A DNA stretch of 49,791 nt. It comes from an uncultured Faecalibacterium sp. (GTDB lineage: Bacteria > Bacillota > Clostridia > Oscillospirales > Ruminococcaceae). The notes below the pieces were generated by a model. The model was not told where the DNA came from and searched no databases. It was given only the letters and a program-made list of their open reading frames with translations. Position numbers and translations under genes: made by a program. Location: contig CAKSTO010000009.1 in the NCBI GenBank assembly GCA_934501115.1, positions 1 through 49,791 of the forward strand, written 5' to 3'. This document shows positions 40,976 through 49,738 of this stretch, piece after piece (position 1 is the stretch's first letter; the number at the start of each line of letters is the position of its first letter).

Positions 40976-41086
40976 GTGCACGGCAGGGAAAAGTCCGTGC
41001 ACTCTGGAGAAACCCGCTCACAGCGGGTGCCGAAGGTGTAAAGCCGCGAGGAGAGCGGCTGTATCTCTCAGGCAAAAGGACAGAGC
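40976..41086 (+). promoter_or_regulatory. Glycine riboswitch (single aptamer) with upstream hairpin
   Basis: The conserved aptamer core is clear: CTCTGGAGAAACCCGCTC, then GGGTGCCGAAGGTGTAAAGC, then TCTCAGGCAAAAGGACAGAG (41002-41085). Only one full aptamer is seen. An 8-bp hairpin, GTGCACGG with CCGTGCAC (40976-40983 with 40995-41002), sits immediately upstream and may stand for the ghost aptamer of singlet glycine riboswitches. It controls the amino-acid symporter downstream. Confidence 0.93.
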
Positions 41087-41162
41087 ATCGTCTTTTGCGC
41101 AATGGGGCGCAGCCGGGAATGCGGCGCACCCCGGCTGCGGAAAATGAGAGCACTTGAATTTT

Positions 41163-41204
41163 GCGGGCAGAGCCTTTGGCGGGTTCTGCCCGCTTTTGTT
41201 TTTG
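41163..41204 (+). terminator. Expression-platform terminator of the glycine riboswitch
   Basis: GCGGGCAGA (41163-41171) pairs with TCTGCCCGC (41185-41193), followed by TTTTGTTTTTG, 22 bases before the symporter gene. Confidence 0.8.
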
Positions 41205-41225
41205 TGTATAGGGGGAAAAGAGAGT

Positions 41226-42743
41226 ATGGTCGAGATCGTCACACAGGTGAACCACGCCGTCAACGGCGTGGTGTGGGGGCCGTTTGGTCTGGCGCTGCTG
41301 TTCTGCACCGGCTTCTGGATGAGCGCCCGCACGGGCTTTTTCCAGTTCCGCAAAATGGGCTACTGGCTCCGGCACACCATCGGCGCGATCTTCACCAACA
41401 AGGACATCACCGCGCACACCAGCAAGGAGGATATGGCCATCAGCCAGTTCCAGAGCATGTGCACGGCGCTGGCGGGCACCATCGGCACCGGCAACATCGT
41501 GGGTGTGGCAACGGCCATCGTCTCCGGCGGCCCGGGTGCCATCTTCTGGATGTGGGTCATGGCATTGCTTGGCATGATGACCAGCTTTTCCGAGAATGTG
41601 CTGGGCGTCTACTACCGCCGCAAAAACGAAAAGGGCGAGTGGTCGGGCGGTGCCATGTACTACCTCACCGACGGTCTGGGCGCGAAAAAGGGCTGCCGAC
41701 AGATCGGCAGAGTGCTGGCGGTGCTGTTTGCCTGCTTCTGCATCCTTGCATCCTTCGGCATCGGCAACATGAGCCAGATCAATTCCATCGCCGGCAACAT
41801 GAACGCGGCCTTCGGCGTGCCGACCCTCGTCACCGGCCTGTGCCTGATGGTGGTCACAGCGCTCATCGTGCTGGGTGGCCTGAAACGCGTGGCGGCTGTC
41901 ACCGAAAAGCTGGTGCCGGTCATGGCGCTGTTTTACATTGCCGGTGCGCTGATGATCGTAGTGCTCCATGCGGGCAATATCCCGGCGGCATTTGCTGCCA
42001 TCTTCAAGGGTGCTTTCAACCTGAACGCCGCCGGCGGCGGTGCGCTGGGCTACGGCATCAGCCAGACCATCACATGGGGCTTCAAGCGCGGTGCTTTTTC
42101 CAACGAAGCCGGCCTCGGCTCCGCCGTCATGGTCAACTCGGCATCCAATGTCAAGGAGCCGGTGCATCAGGGCATGTGGGGCGTGTTTGAAGTGTTTGCG
42201 GATACCATCGTGGTCTGTACGCTGACCGCACTGGTCATCCTGACCACCGGCGTTGTGGATCTTGAAAACGGGGCGGTTCTGGCAGGCGTGCAGGACAATG
42301 CACTGGTAGGTCAGGCGTTCACCGCGGCCTTCGGCAGCTTCGGCCCCAAGTTCATTGCCATCTCCATCCTGCTGTTTGCCTACTCCACCACGCTGGGCTG
42401 GAGCCACTACGGCACGAAGGCGGTGGAGTATCTGTTCGGAGCCACCGGGAGCCGCATCTATAAAGTCGTCTTTGTGGGCATGACCGTGGTGGGCGCCACG
42501 ATGAAGCTGGGGCTTGCATGGGATCTTTCCGATACCTTCAACGGTCTGATGATGATCCCGAACCTCATCGGCGTGCTGGCGCTGTCCGGCACGGTGGCGG
42601 CAATTACCAGAAACTACTTTGACCGCAGGGTGAAGGGGCTGGATGTCGAACCCATGTGGTCGGCGTTTCCTGAATATCAGAAGGAAGAAGAAGCCGAAGC
42701 CGCCGCAGAGGAAGCGGAGCTGGAAAAGGCTGTGAATCAGTGA
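41226..42743 (+). CDS. Na+ (or H+)/alanine-glycine symporter, AGCS family
   Basis: A 505-residue membrane transporter with about ten helices. Family signatures include GTIGTGNIVGVATAIVSGGPGA near residue 90 and the GVFEVFADTIVVCTLTALVI region near 320. AFSNEAGLGSAVM near residue 295 matches the Na+:alanine symporter pattern. A glycine riboswitch and terminator in the leader point to glycine, and probably alanine, as substrate. The Glu/Ala-rich tail of about 25 residues lies outside the membrane. The start at 41226 is the first ATG beyond the terminator. Confidence 0.93.
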   Translation: MVEIVTQVNHAVNGVVWGPFGLALLFCTGFWMSARTGFFQFRKMGYWLRHTIGAIFTNKDITAHTSKEDMAISQFQSMCTALAGTIGTGNIVGVATAIVSGGPGAIFWMWVMALLGMMTSFSENVLGVYYRRKNEKGEWSGGAMYYLTDGLGAKKGCRQIGRVLAVLFACFCILASFGIGNMSQINSIAGNMNAAFGVPTLVTGLCLMVVTALIVLGGLKRVAAVTEKLVPVMALFYIAGALMIVVLHAGNIPAAFAAIFKGAFNLNAAGGGALGYGISQTITWGFKRGAFSNEAGLGSAVMVNSASNVKEPVHQGMWGVFEVFADTIVVCTLTALVILTTGVVDLENGAVLAGVQDNALVGQAFTAAFGSFGPKFIAISILLFAYSTTLGWSHYGTKAVEYLFGATGSRIYKVVFVGMTVVGATMKLGLAWDLSDTFNGLMMIPNLIGVLALSGTVAAITRNYFDRRVKGLDVEPMWSAFPEYQKEEEAEAAAEEAELEKAVNQ

Positions 42744-42752
42744 CCTGAAAGA

Positions 42753-42788
42753 AGCCGTCCTCCCGTGAAAACGGGTGGGCGGCTTTTA
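42753..42788 (+). terminator. Terminator after the symporter gene
   Basis: GCCG, CC and CCCGT pair with ACGGG, GG and CGGC under a GAAA tetraloop, followed by TTTT. Confidence 0.78.
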
Positions 42789-42824
42789 GCGGCCTTGCCC
42801 TCTCCGGCACGCCGGCTGACAAAC

Positions 42825-42853
42825 TTGCGTCCGCCTCCCGATTGTCTTATAAT
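42825..42853 (+). promoter_or_regulatory. Promoter of the GntR-family regulator gene
   Basis: TTGCGT (42825-42830), a 17-base spacer and TATAAT (42848-42853). Confidence 0.78.
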
Positions 42854-42881
42854 AAACTCAAAAAAGGGGAGGAGAGCACCT

Positions 42882-43592
42882 ATGAGCGAACTTTCTCATC
42901 TGAAAAACAAGCTGCTGGCCGAGCAGGTGGAGGATGAGCTTTACCACTATATTCTGGATACACCGCTGGAACCGGGCGCCAAGCTGCCCAATGAATTTGA
43001 GCTGGGCGAAAGATTCGGCGTGGGCCGCAGTACCGTGCGCGAGGCGGTGAAACTGCTGTCCAGCAAGGGCATCGTGGAGGTGCGGCGGGGCTCCGGCACC
43101 TATGTGGTGACGACGGCCAAGGGGCTTTCCGACCCGCTGAACCTGCGCAGCGTGCAGGACAAAAACGCGCTGGCTTTGGATCTGGTCAACGTGCGTCTGC
43201 TGCTGGAACCGGGCATCGCGGAGATGGCAGCACTGAACGCTGCCGATGAGGATATCGAACGCATCCGGCGTCTGTGCGGCCGGGTGGAGAGCAAGATCCG
43301 CGAGGGAGACCTGTACATTGAGGACGATATCGCATTCCATACCTGCATCGCAGAGAGCAGCAAGAACATGGTGGTGGAACAGCTGATCCCCATCATTGAC
43401 ACGGCGGTCATGATGTTTGTGAACGTCACCCACAAAAAGCTCATCGACCAGACCATTGAGACCCACCGGATGCTCACCGAGGCCATCGCCCGGCATGACC
43501 CCATTGGTGCCCGGTCGGCCATGGTGATGCACCTGAATTACAACCGCACCTATATCAAAAAACTTTACGACGGCGAACCGATGGAGGACTGA
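42882..43592 (+). CDS. GntR-family regulator, FadR/FCD subfamily
   Basis: A 236-residue regulator. The winged-helix domain (about 10-80) includes LPNEFELGERFGVGRSTVREAVK and VEVRRGSGTYV. The C-terminal helical FCD ligand domain (about 90-230) keeps metal-ligand-like residues (DIAFHTCIAESS; TIETHRMLTEAI). This subfamily usually senses sugar acids or organic acids. The next genes encode an IlvD/Edd dehydratase and a GntP permease, so a sugar acid is the likely effector and those genes the likely targets. GGGGAGGAGAG sets the start at 42882. Confidence 0.92.
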   Translation: MSELSHLKNKLLAEQVEDELYHYILDTPLEPGAKLPNEFELGERFGVGRSTVREAVKLLSSKGIVEVRRGSGTYVVTTAKGLSDPLNLRSVQDKNALALDLVNVRLLLEPGIAEMAALNAADEDIERIRRLCGRVESKIREGDLYIEDDIAFHTCIAESSKNMVVEQLIPIIDTAVMMFVNVTHKKLIDQTIETHRMLTEAIARHDPIGARSAMVMHLNYNRTYIKKLYDGEPMED

Positions 43593-43608
43593 TACCGGAC
43601 ATCCGGAA

Positions 43609-43645
43609 CCCCTGCAGGGCGAAAAACCCGGCAGGGGACTTTTTA
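43609..43645 (+). terminator. Terminator after the GntR-family gene
   Basis: CCCCTGC pairs with GCAGGGG across an inner GGG/CCC arm, followed by TTTTT after two bases. Confidence 0.75.
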
Positions 43646-43651
43646 TGCCTG

Positions 43652-43668
43652 AAGTCATCTGATGACTT
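43652..43668. promoter_or_regulatory. Perfect 17-bp palindrome, candidate operator
   Basis: AAGTCATC-T-GATGACTT is a perfect 8-1-8 inverted repeat upstream of the dehydratase promoter. GntR-family FCD regulators bind short palindromes of this size. It is too far (about 130 bases) from the -35 for simple occlusion. Confidence 0.45.
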
Positions 43669-43795
43669 TTGAGGGCAAGGAAAACGAATCTGCTGGAAAA
43701 CTTGTTGGATTGCATCATGTATCCCAGATTTTTGGGTAAGATGCACCAAAGAATGTTCTTGTATTTGTCATAAAGTGGATTTCGCCCGTGACAAC

Positions 43796-43824
43796 TTGCA
43801 AAAGAATGTCCGCACAATTAAAAT
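43796..43824 (+). promoter_or_regulatory. Promoter of the dehydratase-gntP operon
   Basis: TTGCAA (43796-43801), a 17-base spacer and TAAAAT (43819-43824). The gap from 43593 to 43898 otherwise holds the terminator and palindrome listed separately. Confidence 0.7.
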
Positions 43825-43898
43825 AAACATGTAAGATGTCCGACGGAAAAAGGACGATTTGCAAAGCAGAAAAAAGAGAGTATCCTGGAGGTAGGATG

Positions 43899-45686
43899 AT
43901 GGAACTTCGTTCGCAGGCAGTGCGCAAGCTCGCACCGGAAAACGATCCCCTGAAAATCGGCATGGGCTGGAAGGTGGATGACCTTTCCAAGCCCCAGATC
44001 ATGGTAGAAAGCACCTTTGGCGACAGCCACCCGGGCAGCGCACATCTGGATCAGTTCGTGAAGGAAGCTGTGCAGGCGGTCAACGCCCACGGCGGCAAGG
44101 CTGCCCGCTATTTTGCCACCGATATGTGCGACGGCATCGCACAGGGCCACGACGGCATCAACTACTCGCTGCCCCACCGCGACGCCATCGTGAATCTGGT
44201 GGAGGCTCAGGCCAACGCCACCGTGTACGACGGCGGCGTGTTCATCGCCAGCTGCGACAAGTCCATGCCCGCCATGCTGATGAGCATTGGCCGCCTGAAG
44301 GATATGAGCGCCATCGTGGTCACCGGCGGCGTGATGGAAGCCCACACCCTGCCCAAGAAGTACGTGGTCAACGACCCCGCCTGCGCCATCAACGACCTGC
44401 TGACGCTGGAACAGATCGGCAAGTTCGACGCATGGGAAAAGACCGGCGTCATCCCCAACGAGCAGCTGGACTACTACAAGCACAACGCCTGCCCCAGCTG
44501 CGGTGCCTGCTCCTTCATGGGCACCGCTTCCACCATGCAGATCATGGCTGAGGCTCTGGGTCTGATGCTGCCCGGCACCGCCCTGATGCCTGCCACTGCC
44601 CCGGAGCTGAAGCAGGCCGCCTACGATGCCGGTGTGCAGGTGATGAAGCTGGTGGCCGAGGGCATCAAGGCCAAGGACATCGTTACCATGAAGAGCTTTG
44701 AAAACGCCATCATGGTGCACGCCGCCATCTCCGGCTCCACCAATGCCACCATGCACCTGCCCGCCATCGCCCACGAGTTCGGCTTTGAGATCGACGCCGA
44801 CACCTTCGACCGGATGCACCGCGGCGCACACTACCTGCTGAACATCCGTCCCTCCGGCGACTGGCCTGCACAGTACTTCTACTATGCAGGCGGCGTGCCC
44901 CGCGTGATGGAAGAAATCAAGTCCATGCTGCATCTGGACGTGATGACCGTCACCGGCAAGACGCTGGGCGAGAATCTGGAAGATCTGAAGAAGAACGGCT
45001 TCTATGAGCACTGCGACGAGATCCTGCAGGAAAAGACCAAGGGTCTGGGCATCAAGGTCACCCGCGAGGACATCATCCACAGCTTTGACAACGCCAAGGG
45101 CACCGACGGCAGCATCGCCATCCTGAAGGGCAATCTGGCCCCGGAGGGCAGCGTCATCAAGCACACTGCCTGCCCCAAGAACATGTTCCACGCCACCCTG
45201 CGCGCAAAGCCCTTCGACAGCGAGGAAGAGTGCATCAGCGCCGTTCTGAACAAGCAGGTGCAGCCCGGCGACGCCATCTTCATCCGTTACGAAGGCCCCC
45301 GCGGCAGCGGTATGCCCGAGATGTTCTACACGGGCGAAGCCATCTGCGCCGACCCCAAGCTGGCTTCCAGCGTGGCGCTCATCACCGACGGACGCTTCTC
45401 CGGCGCAAGCCGCGGCCCGGTCATCGGCCATGTCAGCCCGGAGGCTGCAGTGGGCGGCCCCATCGCGCTGGTGGAAGAGGGCGACCTCATCCGCATCGAT
45501 GTGCCGAACCGTCAGCTTGCCATTGTGGGCGTGAACGGTGAGGAAAAGACCCCCGAAGAGATGGAGGCCATCCTTGCCCAGCGCCGTGCCAACTGGAAGC
45601 CCAAGGCTCCCAAGTACACCAAGGGTCTGCTGAAGCTCTACTCCCAGCACGCCGTCAGCCCCATGAAGGGTGCCTACATGGAGTAA
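43899..45686 (+). CDS. IlvD/Edd-family dehydratase, probably for a sugar acid
   Basis: A 595-residue iron-sulfur dehydratase. Cluster cysteines appear in DMCDGIAQGH (near residue 70), IASCDKSMPAM (near 120) and ACPSCGACSFMGTASTM (near 195), giving the usual three-Cys set. GRFSGASRGPVIGHVSPEA lies near residue 510. The family covers dihydroxy-acid dehydratase and aldonate dehydratases. A GntP permease in the same operon and an FCD-type GntR gene upstream favour a gluconate-like or other sugar acid over branched-chain amino-acid synthesis, since no ilv genes are near. The start at 43899 has GGAGGT at 6-base spacing; ATG 43896 is three bases earlier. Confidence 0.85.
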   Translation: MELRSQAVRKLAPENDPLKIGMGWKVDDLSKPQIMVESTFGDSHPGSAHLDQFVKEAVQAVNAHGGKAARYFATDMCDGIAQGHDGINYSLPHRDAIVNLVEAQANATVYDGGVFIASCDKSMPAMLMSIGRLKDMSAIVVTGGVMEAHTLPKKYVVNDPACAINDLLTLEQIGKFDAWEKTGVIPNEQLDYYKHNACPSCGACSFMGTASTMQIMAEALGLMLPGTALMPATAPELKQAAYDAGVQVMKLVAEGIKAKDIVTMKSFENAIMVHAAISGSTNATMHLPAIAHEFGFEIDADTFDRMHRGAHYLLNIRPSGDWPAQYFYYAGGVPRVMEEIKSMLHLDVMTVTGKTLGENLEDLKKNGFYEHCDEILQEKTKGLGIKVTREDIIHSFDNAKGTDGSIAILKGNLAPEGSVIKHTACPKNMFHATLRAKPFDSEEECISAVLNKQVQPGDAIFIRYEGPRGSGMPEMFYTGEAICADPKLASSVALITDGRFSGASRGPVIGHVSPEAAVGGPIALVEEGDLIRIDVPNRQLAIVGVNGEEKTPEEMEAILAQRRANWKPKAPKYTKGLLKLYSQHAVSPMKGAYME

Positions 45687-45727
45687 AAGCGCTTCGCTTG
45701 CGATAAAAACTCAAAACGAAAAATCAA

Positions 45728-45753
45728 CTGTTCAGCGTTGTTTTGCTGAACGG
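45728..45753 (+). other. Intercistronic hairpin between dehydratase and gntP genes
   Basis: CTGTTCAGC pairs with GCTGAACGG around an 8-base loop. No T tract follows, so it more likely sets mRNA stability than termination. The 210-base gap shows no convincing promoter. Confidence 0.45.
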
Positions 45754-45896
45754 TCTGGATAGAGCTACACCAAAAACAAAAAAGCGGATATTGCATCGTT
45801 TGTAAAGATCCATCGGAATCTGGCGTCCGTCTGCGGGGACGGCGCTGAAATAAGACCCAAAGCAAACAAAACATCAAAAAAATGGAGGAAACGTTT

Positions 45897-47252
45897 ATGA
45901 CAGCTGTTGCAACCCCGGACGCCGCACGGCTCGTGTTCGCCGCAGTGGCGGGTCTGATCCTTTTGCTCATCCTGATCATCAAGTTCAAAGTCCACGCCAT
46001 GATCTCCATTCTGGTGGGCGCGGTGGCCATCGGACTGATGGCCGGGATGCCGCTGGCGGATATCGTCGGCTCGGTCAACGAAGGCATCGGCAATACCTTA
46101 AAGGGCATCGCCCTGCTGGTGGGTCTCGGCTCCATGTTCGGTGCCATTCTGGAGGAATCCGGCGGCGCACAGACGCTGGCCGTGACCATGGTGCGCAGGT
46201 TCGGCGATGAAAAGGCCGCATGGGCGCTGGGCATCACGGGTCTGGTGGTGGCCATGCCGGTGTTCTTTGACGCCGGTCTGATCATCCTGATCCCGCTGGC
46301 CTTCTCGCTGGCAAAGCGCACCAAGCGCTCGGTTCTGTACTATGTTATCCCCCTGCTGGCCGGTCTGGCTGTCGGCCACGCCTTCATCCCTCCCACGCCG
46401 GGCCCCGTTCTGGTGGCTACCATGCTGGGCGTTGATCTGGGCTGGGTCATCCTCATCGGCATCTTCTGCGGCATCTTCGCCATGATCGCTGCCGGTCCCA
46501 TCTGGGGCTCCATCTGCGGCAAGAAGTATATGATCGAGGTGCCTGAGCACGTTGCACAGCAGGCAGACATCGACGAGAGCAAGCTGCCCAAGTTCGGCAC
46601 CATCGTGGGCATCATCCTGATCCCGCTGGTCCTCATCATCGCAAACTCTGTGGCAAAGGTGGTGCCCGCTCTGGCTGGCATCCAGCCCGTTCTGGCCTTC
46701 CTCGGCGAGCCCTTCATGGCTCTGCTGCTGGCTACCATCGCTGCCATGTATCTGCTGGGCACCCGTCACGGCTATAACAATGCCCAGCTGGAAAAGATCA
46801 TGACCAAGTCCCTTGAGCCCACCGGCATGATCCTGCTGGTCACCGCCTGCGGCGGCGTGCTGCGCTACATGCTGCAGAACTCCGGTCTGGGCGATGTCAT
46901 CGGCAACGCCGTGGCAAACGCAAGCCTGCCGCTGGTTCTGGTGGCCTTCATCGTGGCTGCTCTGGTGCGCATCTCTGTTGGTTCCTCTACCGTGGCCATG
47001 ACCATGGCAGCCGGTATCATCTCTGCAATGCCCGGCATCAGCGCGCTGAGCCCGCTGTACCTCGCCTGCGTCACCGCTGCCATCGCAGGCGGCTCCACCG
47101 TCTGCTCTCACTTCAACGACTCCGGCTTCTGGCTGGTCAAGAGCCTTGTGGGCATGGACGAAAAGACCACCCTCAAGACCTGGACCATCATGGAAACGCT
47201 GGTGGGCGGCGTCGGCTTCCTGGTGGCACTGGTCATCTCCTTCTTTGCGTGA
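45897..47252 (+). CDS. GntP-family gluconate/organic acid permease
   Basis: A 451-residue membrane transporter with about 12 helices. GntP family features include LLVGLGSMFGAILEESGGAQTL near residue 70, HAFIPPTPGPVLVATMLGVDLG near residue 165, and IAGGSTVCSHFNDSGFWLV near residue 400. It imports gluconate or a related sugar acid with protons. The start at 45897 was chosen because GGAGGA lies 7 bases upstream; the ATG at 45882 overlaps that site. It is the second gene of the dehydratase operon. Confidence 0.92.
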   Translation: MTAVATPDAARLVFAAVAGLILLLILIIKFKVHAMISILVGAVAIGLMAGMPLADIVGSVNEGIGNTLKGIALLVGLGSMFGAILEESGGAQTLAVTMVRRFGDEKAAWALGITGLVVAMPVFFDAGLIILIPLAFSLAKRTKRSVLYYVIPLLAGLAVGHAFIPPTPGPVLVATMLGVDLGWVILIGIFCGIFAMIAAGPIWGSICGKKYMIEVPEHVAQQADIDESKLPKFGTIVGIILIPLVLIIANSVAKVVPALAGIQPVLAFLGEPFMALLLATIAAMYLLGTRHGYNNAQLEKIMTKSLEPTGMILLVTACGGVLRYMLQNSGLGDVIGNAVANASLPLVLVAFIVAALVRISVGSSTVAMTMAAGIISAMPGISALSPLYLACVTAAIAGGSTVCSHFNDSGFWLVKSLVGMDEKTTLKTWTIMETLVGGVGFLVALVISFFA

Positions 47253-47335
47253 TTCCCATCTGCGGGGCTGTGCCTGCACACAGCCTGCGCAATGCTTTGC
47301 AATTCTCTTATAACTCCTTTTAGCGCAGCAGTGCC

Positions 47336-47370
47336 CCGGACGGAGAGAGCCGTCCGGGGCACTGCTGTTT
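47336..47370. terminator. Bidirectional terminator between gntP and lysR genes
   Basis: CAGCAGTGCCCCGGACGG pairs perfectly with its reverse complement around a short loop, then TTTCTT. It is very stable and sits between convergent genes. Confidence 0.85.
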
Positions 47371-47376
47371 CTTGCG

Positions 47377-48267
47377 TTATAACGGGAGCTCCGACCCGGA
47401 GGCCAGCCGGATAAAAGCATCCATCTCCCGGGTACAGCATTTATCTTTGTGATAGAACATCTGGCGGTACATGGTCAGCCGGAAGTCCGACACCTCCAGA
47501 ATGCGCAGATCTCCTCTGGACGCAGGCTCGGCCACAGCGAAGCGCGGCAGCAGGGAAATGCCGGAGGAGCGCTCCAGCATCTTGATGATAAAGGAGGTAT
47601 CGCTGATCTCAAGGCTGGGGGTCAGCTCGATCTGGCGGGAAGCCAGAAACTTATCAAAGGTGCGCCGGTAGTTGGCATTGCGCTCGGTGAGGAAAAAGGG
47701 CTTGTCCAGCAGTTCTTCCACCCGGTAAGGCCCGGGGTGCCCGAGGCAGATGTCCGGCGACGCCGCAAACACCACTTCTTCCGGCACCTCGTTGCATTTG
47801 CGCCAGCTGTTGGAGTAGCGGGGTTCGTCCAGAATGCAGATAAGATCCACTTCTCCGCGCTCCATTTTTTCAATAAGCTCCTCCGGGGAGCCGGTCGTGA
47901 CCCGCAGGCTGACCTTGGGGTGCTCCAGCCGGAACTGGTGCATCAGGCCGGGCAGACGGAAAAAGCAGAGGGATTCCAGTGTGCCGATATGCAGGCAGCC
48001 CTCCAGCTCGGCGTCCTCGCTCAGGGCGCGGCGGGCGTTGTGGATGGTGTCGAGGATGCTGTTGGCATATTCCAGAAAGCACTGCCCCTGCGTGGTCAGG
48101 ATGACCCGCTTGCCCATGCGGTCAAACAGGCGCACGCCCAGTTCCTCTTCCAATGCCTTGATCTGCACCGTCACGGCGGACTGGGAATAGCCCAGACTTT
48201 CCGCCGCCTTGGAAAAACTCTGGAATTGAGCGGCGCGGATCAGGGTATTCAGCTGGCGGATTTCCAT
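47377..48267 (-). CDS. LysR-family transcriptional regulator
   Basis: A 296-residue LysR protein. The winged-helix domain (1 to about 60) reads MEIRQLNTLIRAAQFQSFSK, then AAESLGYSQSAVTVQIKALE and LFDRMGKRVILTTQG. The substrate-binding domain (about 90-290) is of the periplasmic-binding-protein type. It is divergent from an SstT-like symporter gene and an L-serine dehydratase gene, so it probably responds to serine or a related amino acid and controls them. AAGGAAG precedes its start. Confidence 0.92.
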   Translation of the reverse strand: MEIRQLNTLIRAAQFQSFSKAAESLGYSQSAVTVQIKALEEELGVRLFDRMGKRVILTTQGQCFLEYANSILDTIHNARRALSEDAELEGCLHIGTLESLCFFRLPGLMHQFRLEHPKVSLRVTTGSPEELIEKMERGEVDLICILDEPRYSNSWRKCNEVPEEVVFAASPDICLGHPGPYRVEELLDKPFFLTERNANYRRTFDKFLASRQIELTPSLEISDTSFIIKMLERSSGISLLPRFAVAEPASRGDLRILEVSDFRLTMYRQMFYHKDKCCTREMDAFIRLASGSELPL

Positions 48268-48299
48268 GGCAAACTTCCTTTGCGATTAAAAATATTAAA

Positions 48300-48384
48300 T
48301 CATAACTTTATTTTTATGAATTTGAATCATGTATGTGTCTATGTTAAACTAAATGTGTCAACACGTCAAGTAAAAATTTGACGT
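48300..48384. promoter_or_regulatory. Symporter promoter and candidate LysR binding sites
   Basis: TTGAAT (48322-48327), a 17-base spacer and TAAACT (48345-48350) form the plus promoter. TCATAA (48300-48305) and TTATGA (48314-48319) form an inverted repeat just upstream, as LysR activators prefer. A second, ACGTCAA (48363-48369) with TTGACGT (48378-48384), lies downstream of the -10. Confidence 0.6.
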
Positions 48385-48476
48385 TTCGTGAAAAGGCCGG
48401 CCGTGCAGGCTGTGGTGAAGAGAGCGCCGTCAGGTGCTGCACAGAGGTCGGAACAGGAAAAGGAGGATTTACTCTT

Positions 48477-49697
48477 ATGGAAAAGAAAAAATTCAAGCTC
48501 GGGCTGCTGCCGAAGCTGCTCATCGCCATCGTGCTGGGCATCATCATCGGCCAGTTCTTCCCGGTGTGGTTCTGCCGGGTCGTCGTCACGGCATCCAGCA
48601 TCTTCAGCTCGTTCCTGAAGTTCATCATCCCGCTGATGATCGTGGCCTACGTCACCATGGGCATTGCCGACCTGAAGAGCGGCGCAGGCAAGCTGCTGCT
48701 CATCACGGTGGCTCTGGCCTACGGCTCCACCCTGATCGCAGGCTCGGCATCCTATCTGGTGTCTGCAAACCTGTTCCCCAGCTTCATGAGCGAAGGCGCT
48801 CTGGAACAGATCGCCGCCACGGCTGACAACTCTCTGGCCAGCTACATCTCCATCTCCATCCCCCCGATCCTGGACACCCTGTCTGCCGTGGTGCTGGCCT
48901 TCGTGCTGGGCCTGTGCATGTCCACCTTGCGCGGCAAGACCATCGGTGATACACTTTATAATGGCATGAAGGACTTCTCCGGCATCATCGATCAGGTGCT
49001 GCACAGCGTCATCATCCCGCTGCTGCCCCTGTACGTCTGCGGCACCTTCATCGACATGACCAAGTCCGGCAAGACCTTTGCCATTCTGGGCATCCTGTGG
49101 AAGGTGTTCCTGGTGGTCATCATCATGCACCTGATCTGCATCTTCATGCAGTTCTGTGTCGCAGGCGCTGTGAGCCACAAGAACCCCCTGCAGCTCATCA
49201 AGAACCAGATCCCCGGCTACACCACCGCTCTGGGCACCCAGTCCTCTGCAGCCACCATCCCGGTCAACCTGCAGTGCGCTGCGGCTGACGGCGTGAGCGA
49301 GCAGATCCGCAACTTCGTGGTGCCTCTGTGCGCCAACATCCACATGGCAGGCTCCATGATCACCATTACCGCCTGCGCAACTGCCGTCTGCCTGATGAAC
49401 CAGCTGCCCATCAGCCTTGCTACCGTGGTGCCCTTCATCATGACGCTGGGCGTTGCCATGGTGGCTTCTCCCGGTGCTCCCGGCGGCTCCATCATGACCG
49501 CTCTGCCCTTCCTGTACATGATCTTCGGCGCTGAGGCCGGTGACCCCAATGGCCCCATCTGCGCCATCATGGTGGCTCTGTACATCACTCAGGATTCCTT
49601 CGGCACTGCCTGCAACGTCTCCGGCGACAACGCCATCGGCGTCATCGTGGAGACCATCTACCAGAAGTTCATCAACAAGAGCAGCGCAAGCGTCTGA
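48477..49697 (+). CDS. Dicarboxylate/amino acid:cation symporter, SstT-like
   Basis: A 406-residue DAACS-family transporter with about eight helices and two re-entrant loops. It carries GTQSSAATIPVNLQ near residue 260, the serine-rich hairpin-1 motif, and the NIHMAGSMITIT segment near residue 285, followed by hairpin 2 around SPGAPGGSIM. The family moves glutamate, dicarboxylates or Ser/Thr. The L-serine dehydratase gene 42 bases downstream points to serine/threonine uptake. AGGAGG sets the start at 48477. Confidence 0.9.
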   Translation: MEKKKFKLGLLPKLLIAIVLGIIIGQFFPVWFCRVVVTASSIFSSFLKFIIPLMIVAYVTMGIADLKSGAGKLLLITVALAYGSTLIAGSASYLVSANLFPSFMSEGALEQIAATADNSLASYISISIPPILDTLSAVVLAFVLGLCMSTLRGKTIGDTLYNGMKDFSGIIDQVLHSVIIPLLPLYVCGTFIDMTKSGKTFAILGILWKVFLVVIIMHLICIFMQFCVAGAVSHKNPLQLIKNQIPGYTTALGTQSSAATIPVNLQCAAADGVSEQIRNFVVPLCANIHMAGSMITITACATAVCLMNQLPISLATVVPFIMTLGVAMVASPGAPGGSIMTALPFLYMIFGAEAGDPNGPICAIMVALYITQDSFGTACNVSGDNAIGVIVETIYQKFINKSSASV

Positions 49698-49698
49698 C

Positions 49699-49716
49699 GC
49701 GCGGCGCGCGGTTTTT
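49699..49716 (+). terminator. Weak terminator or attenuator
   Basis: A short CGCGC/GCGCG stem followed by GTTTTT lies between the symporter and the serine dehydratase genes. It may reduce read-through. Confidence 0.35.
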
Positions 49717-49738
49717 GACCTGACAGGAGTGACACCCC

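Noticed and set aside
43899..45686. Biosynthetic dihydroxy-acid dehydratase (ilvD)
   Set aside because: Possible by family, but operon partners are a GntP permease and an FCD-type GntR regulator with no ilv genes nearby, so the symbol was not used.
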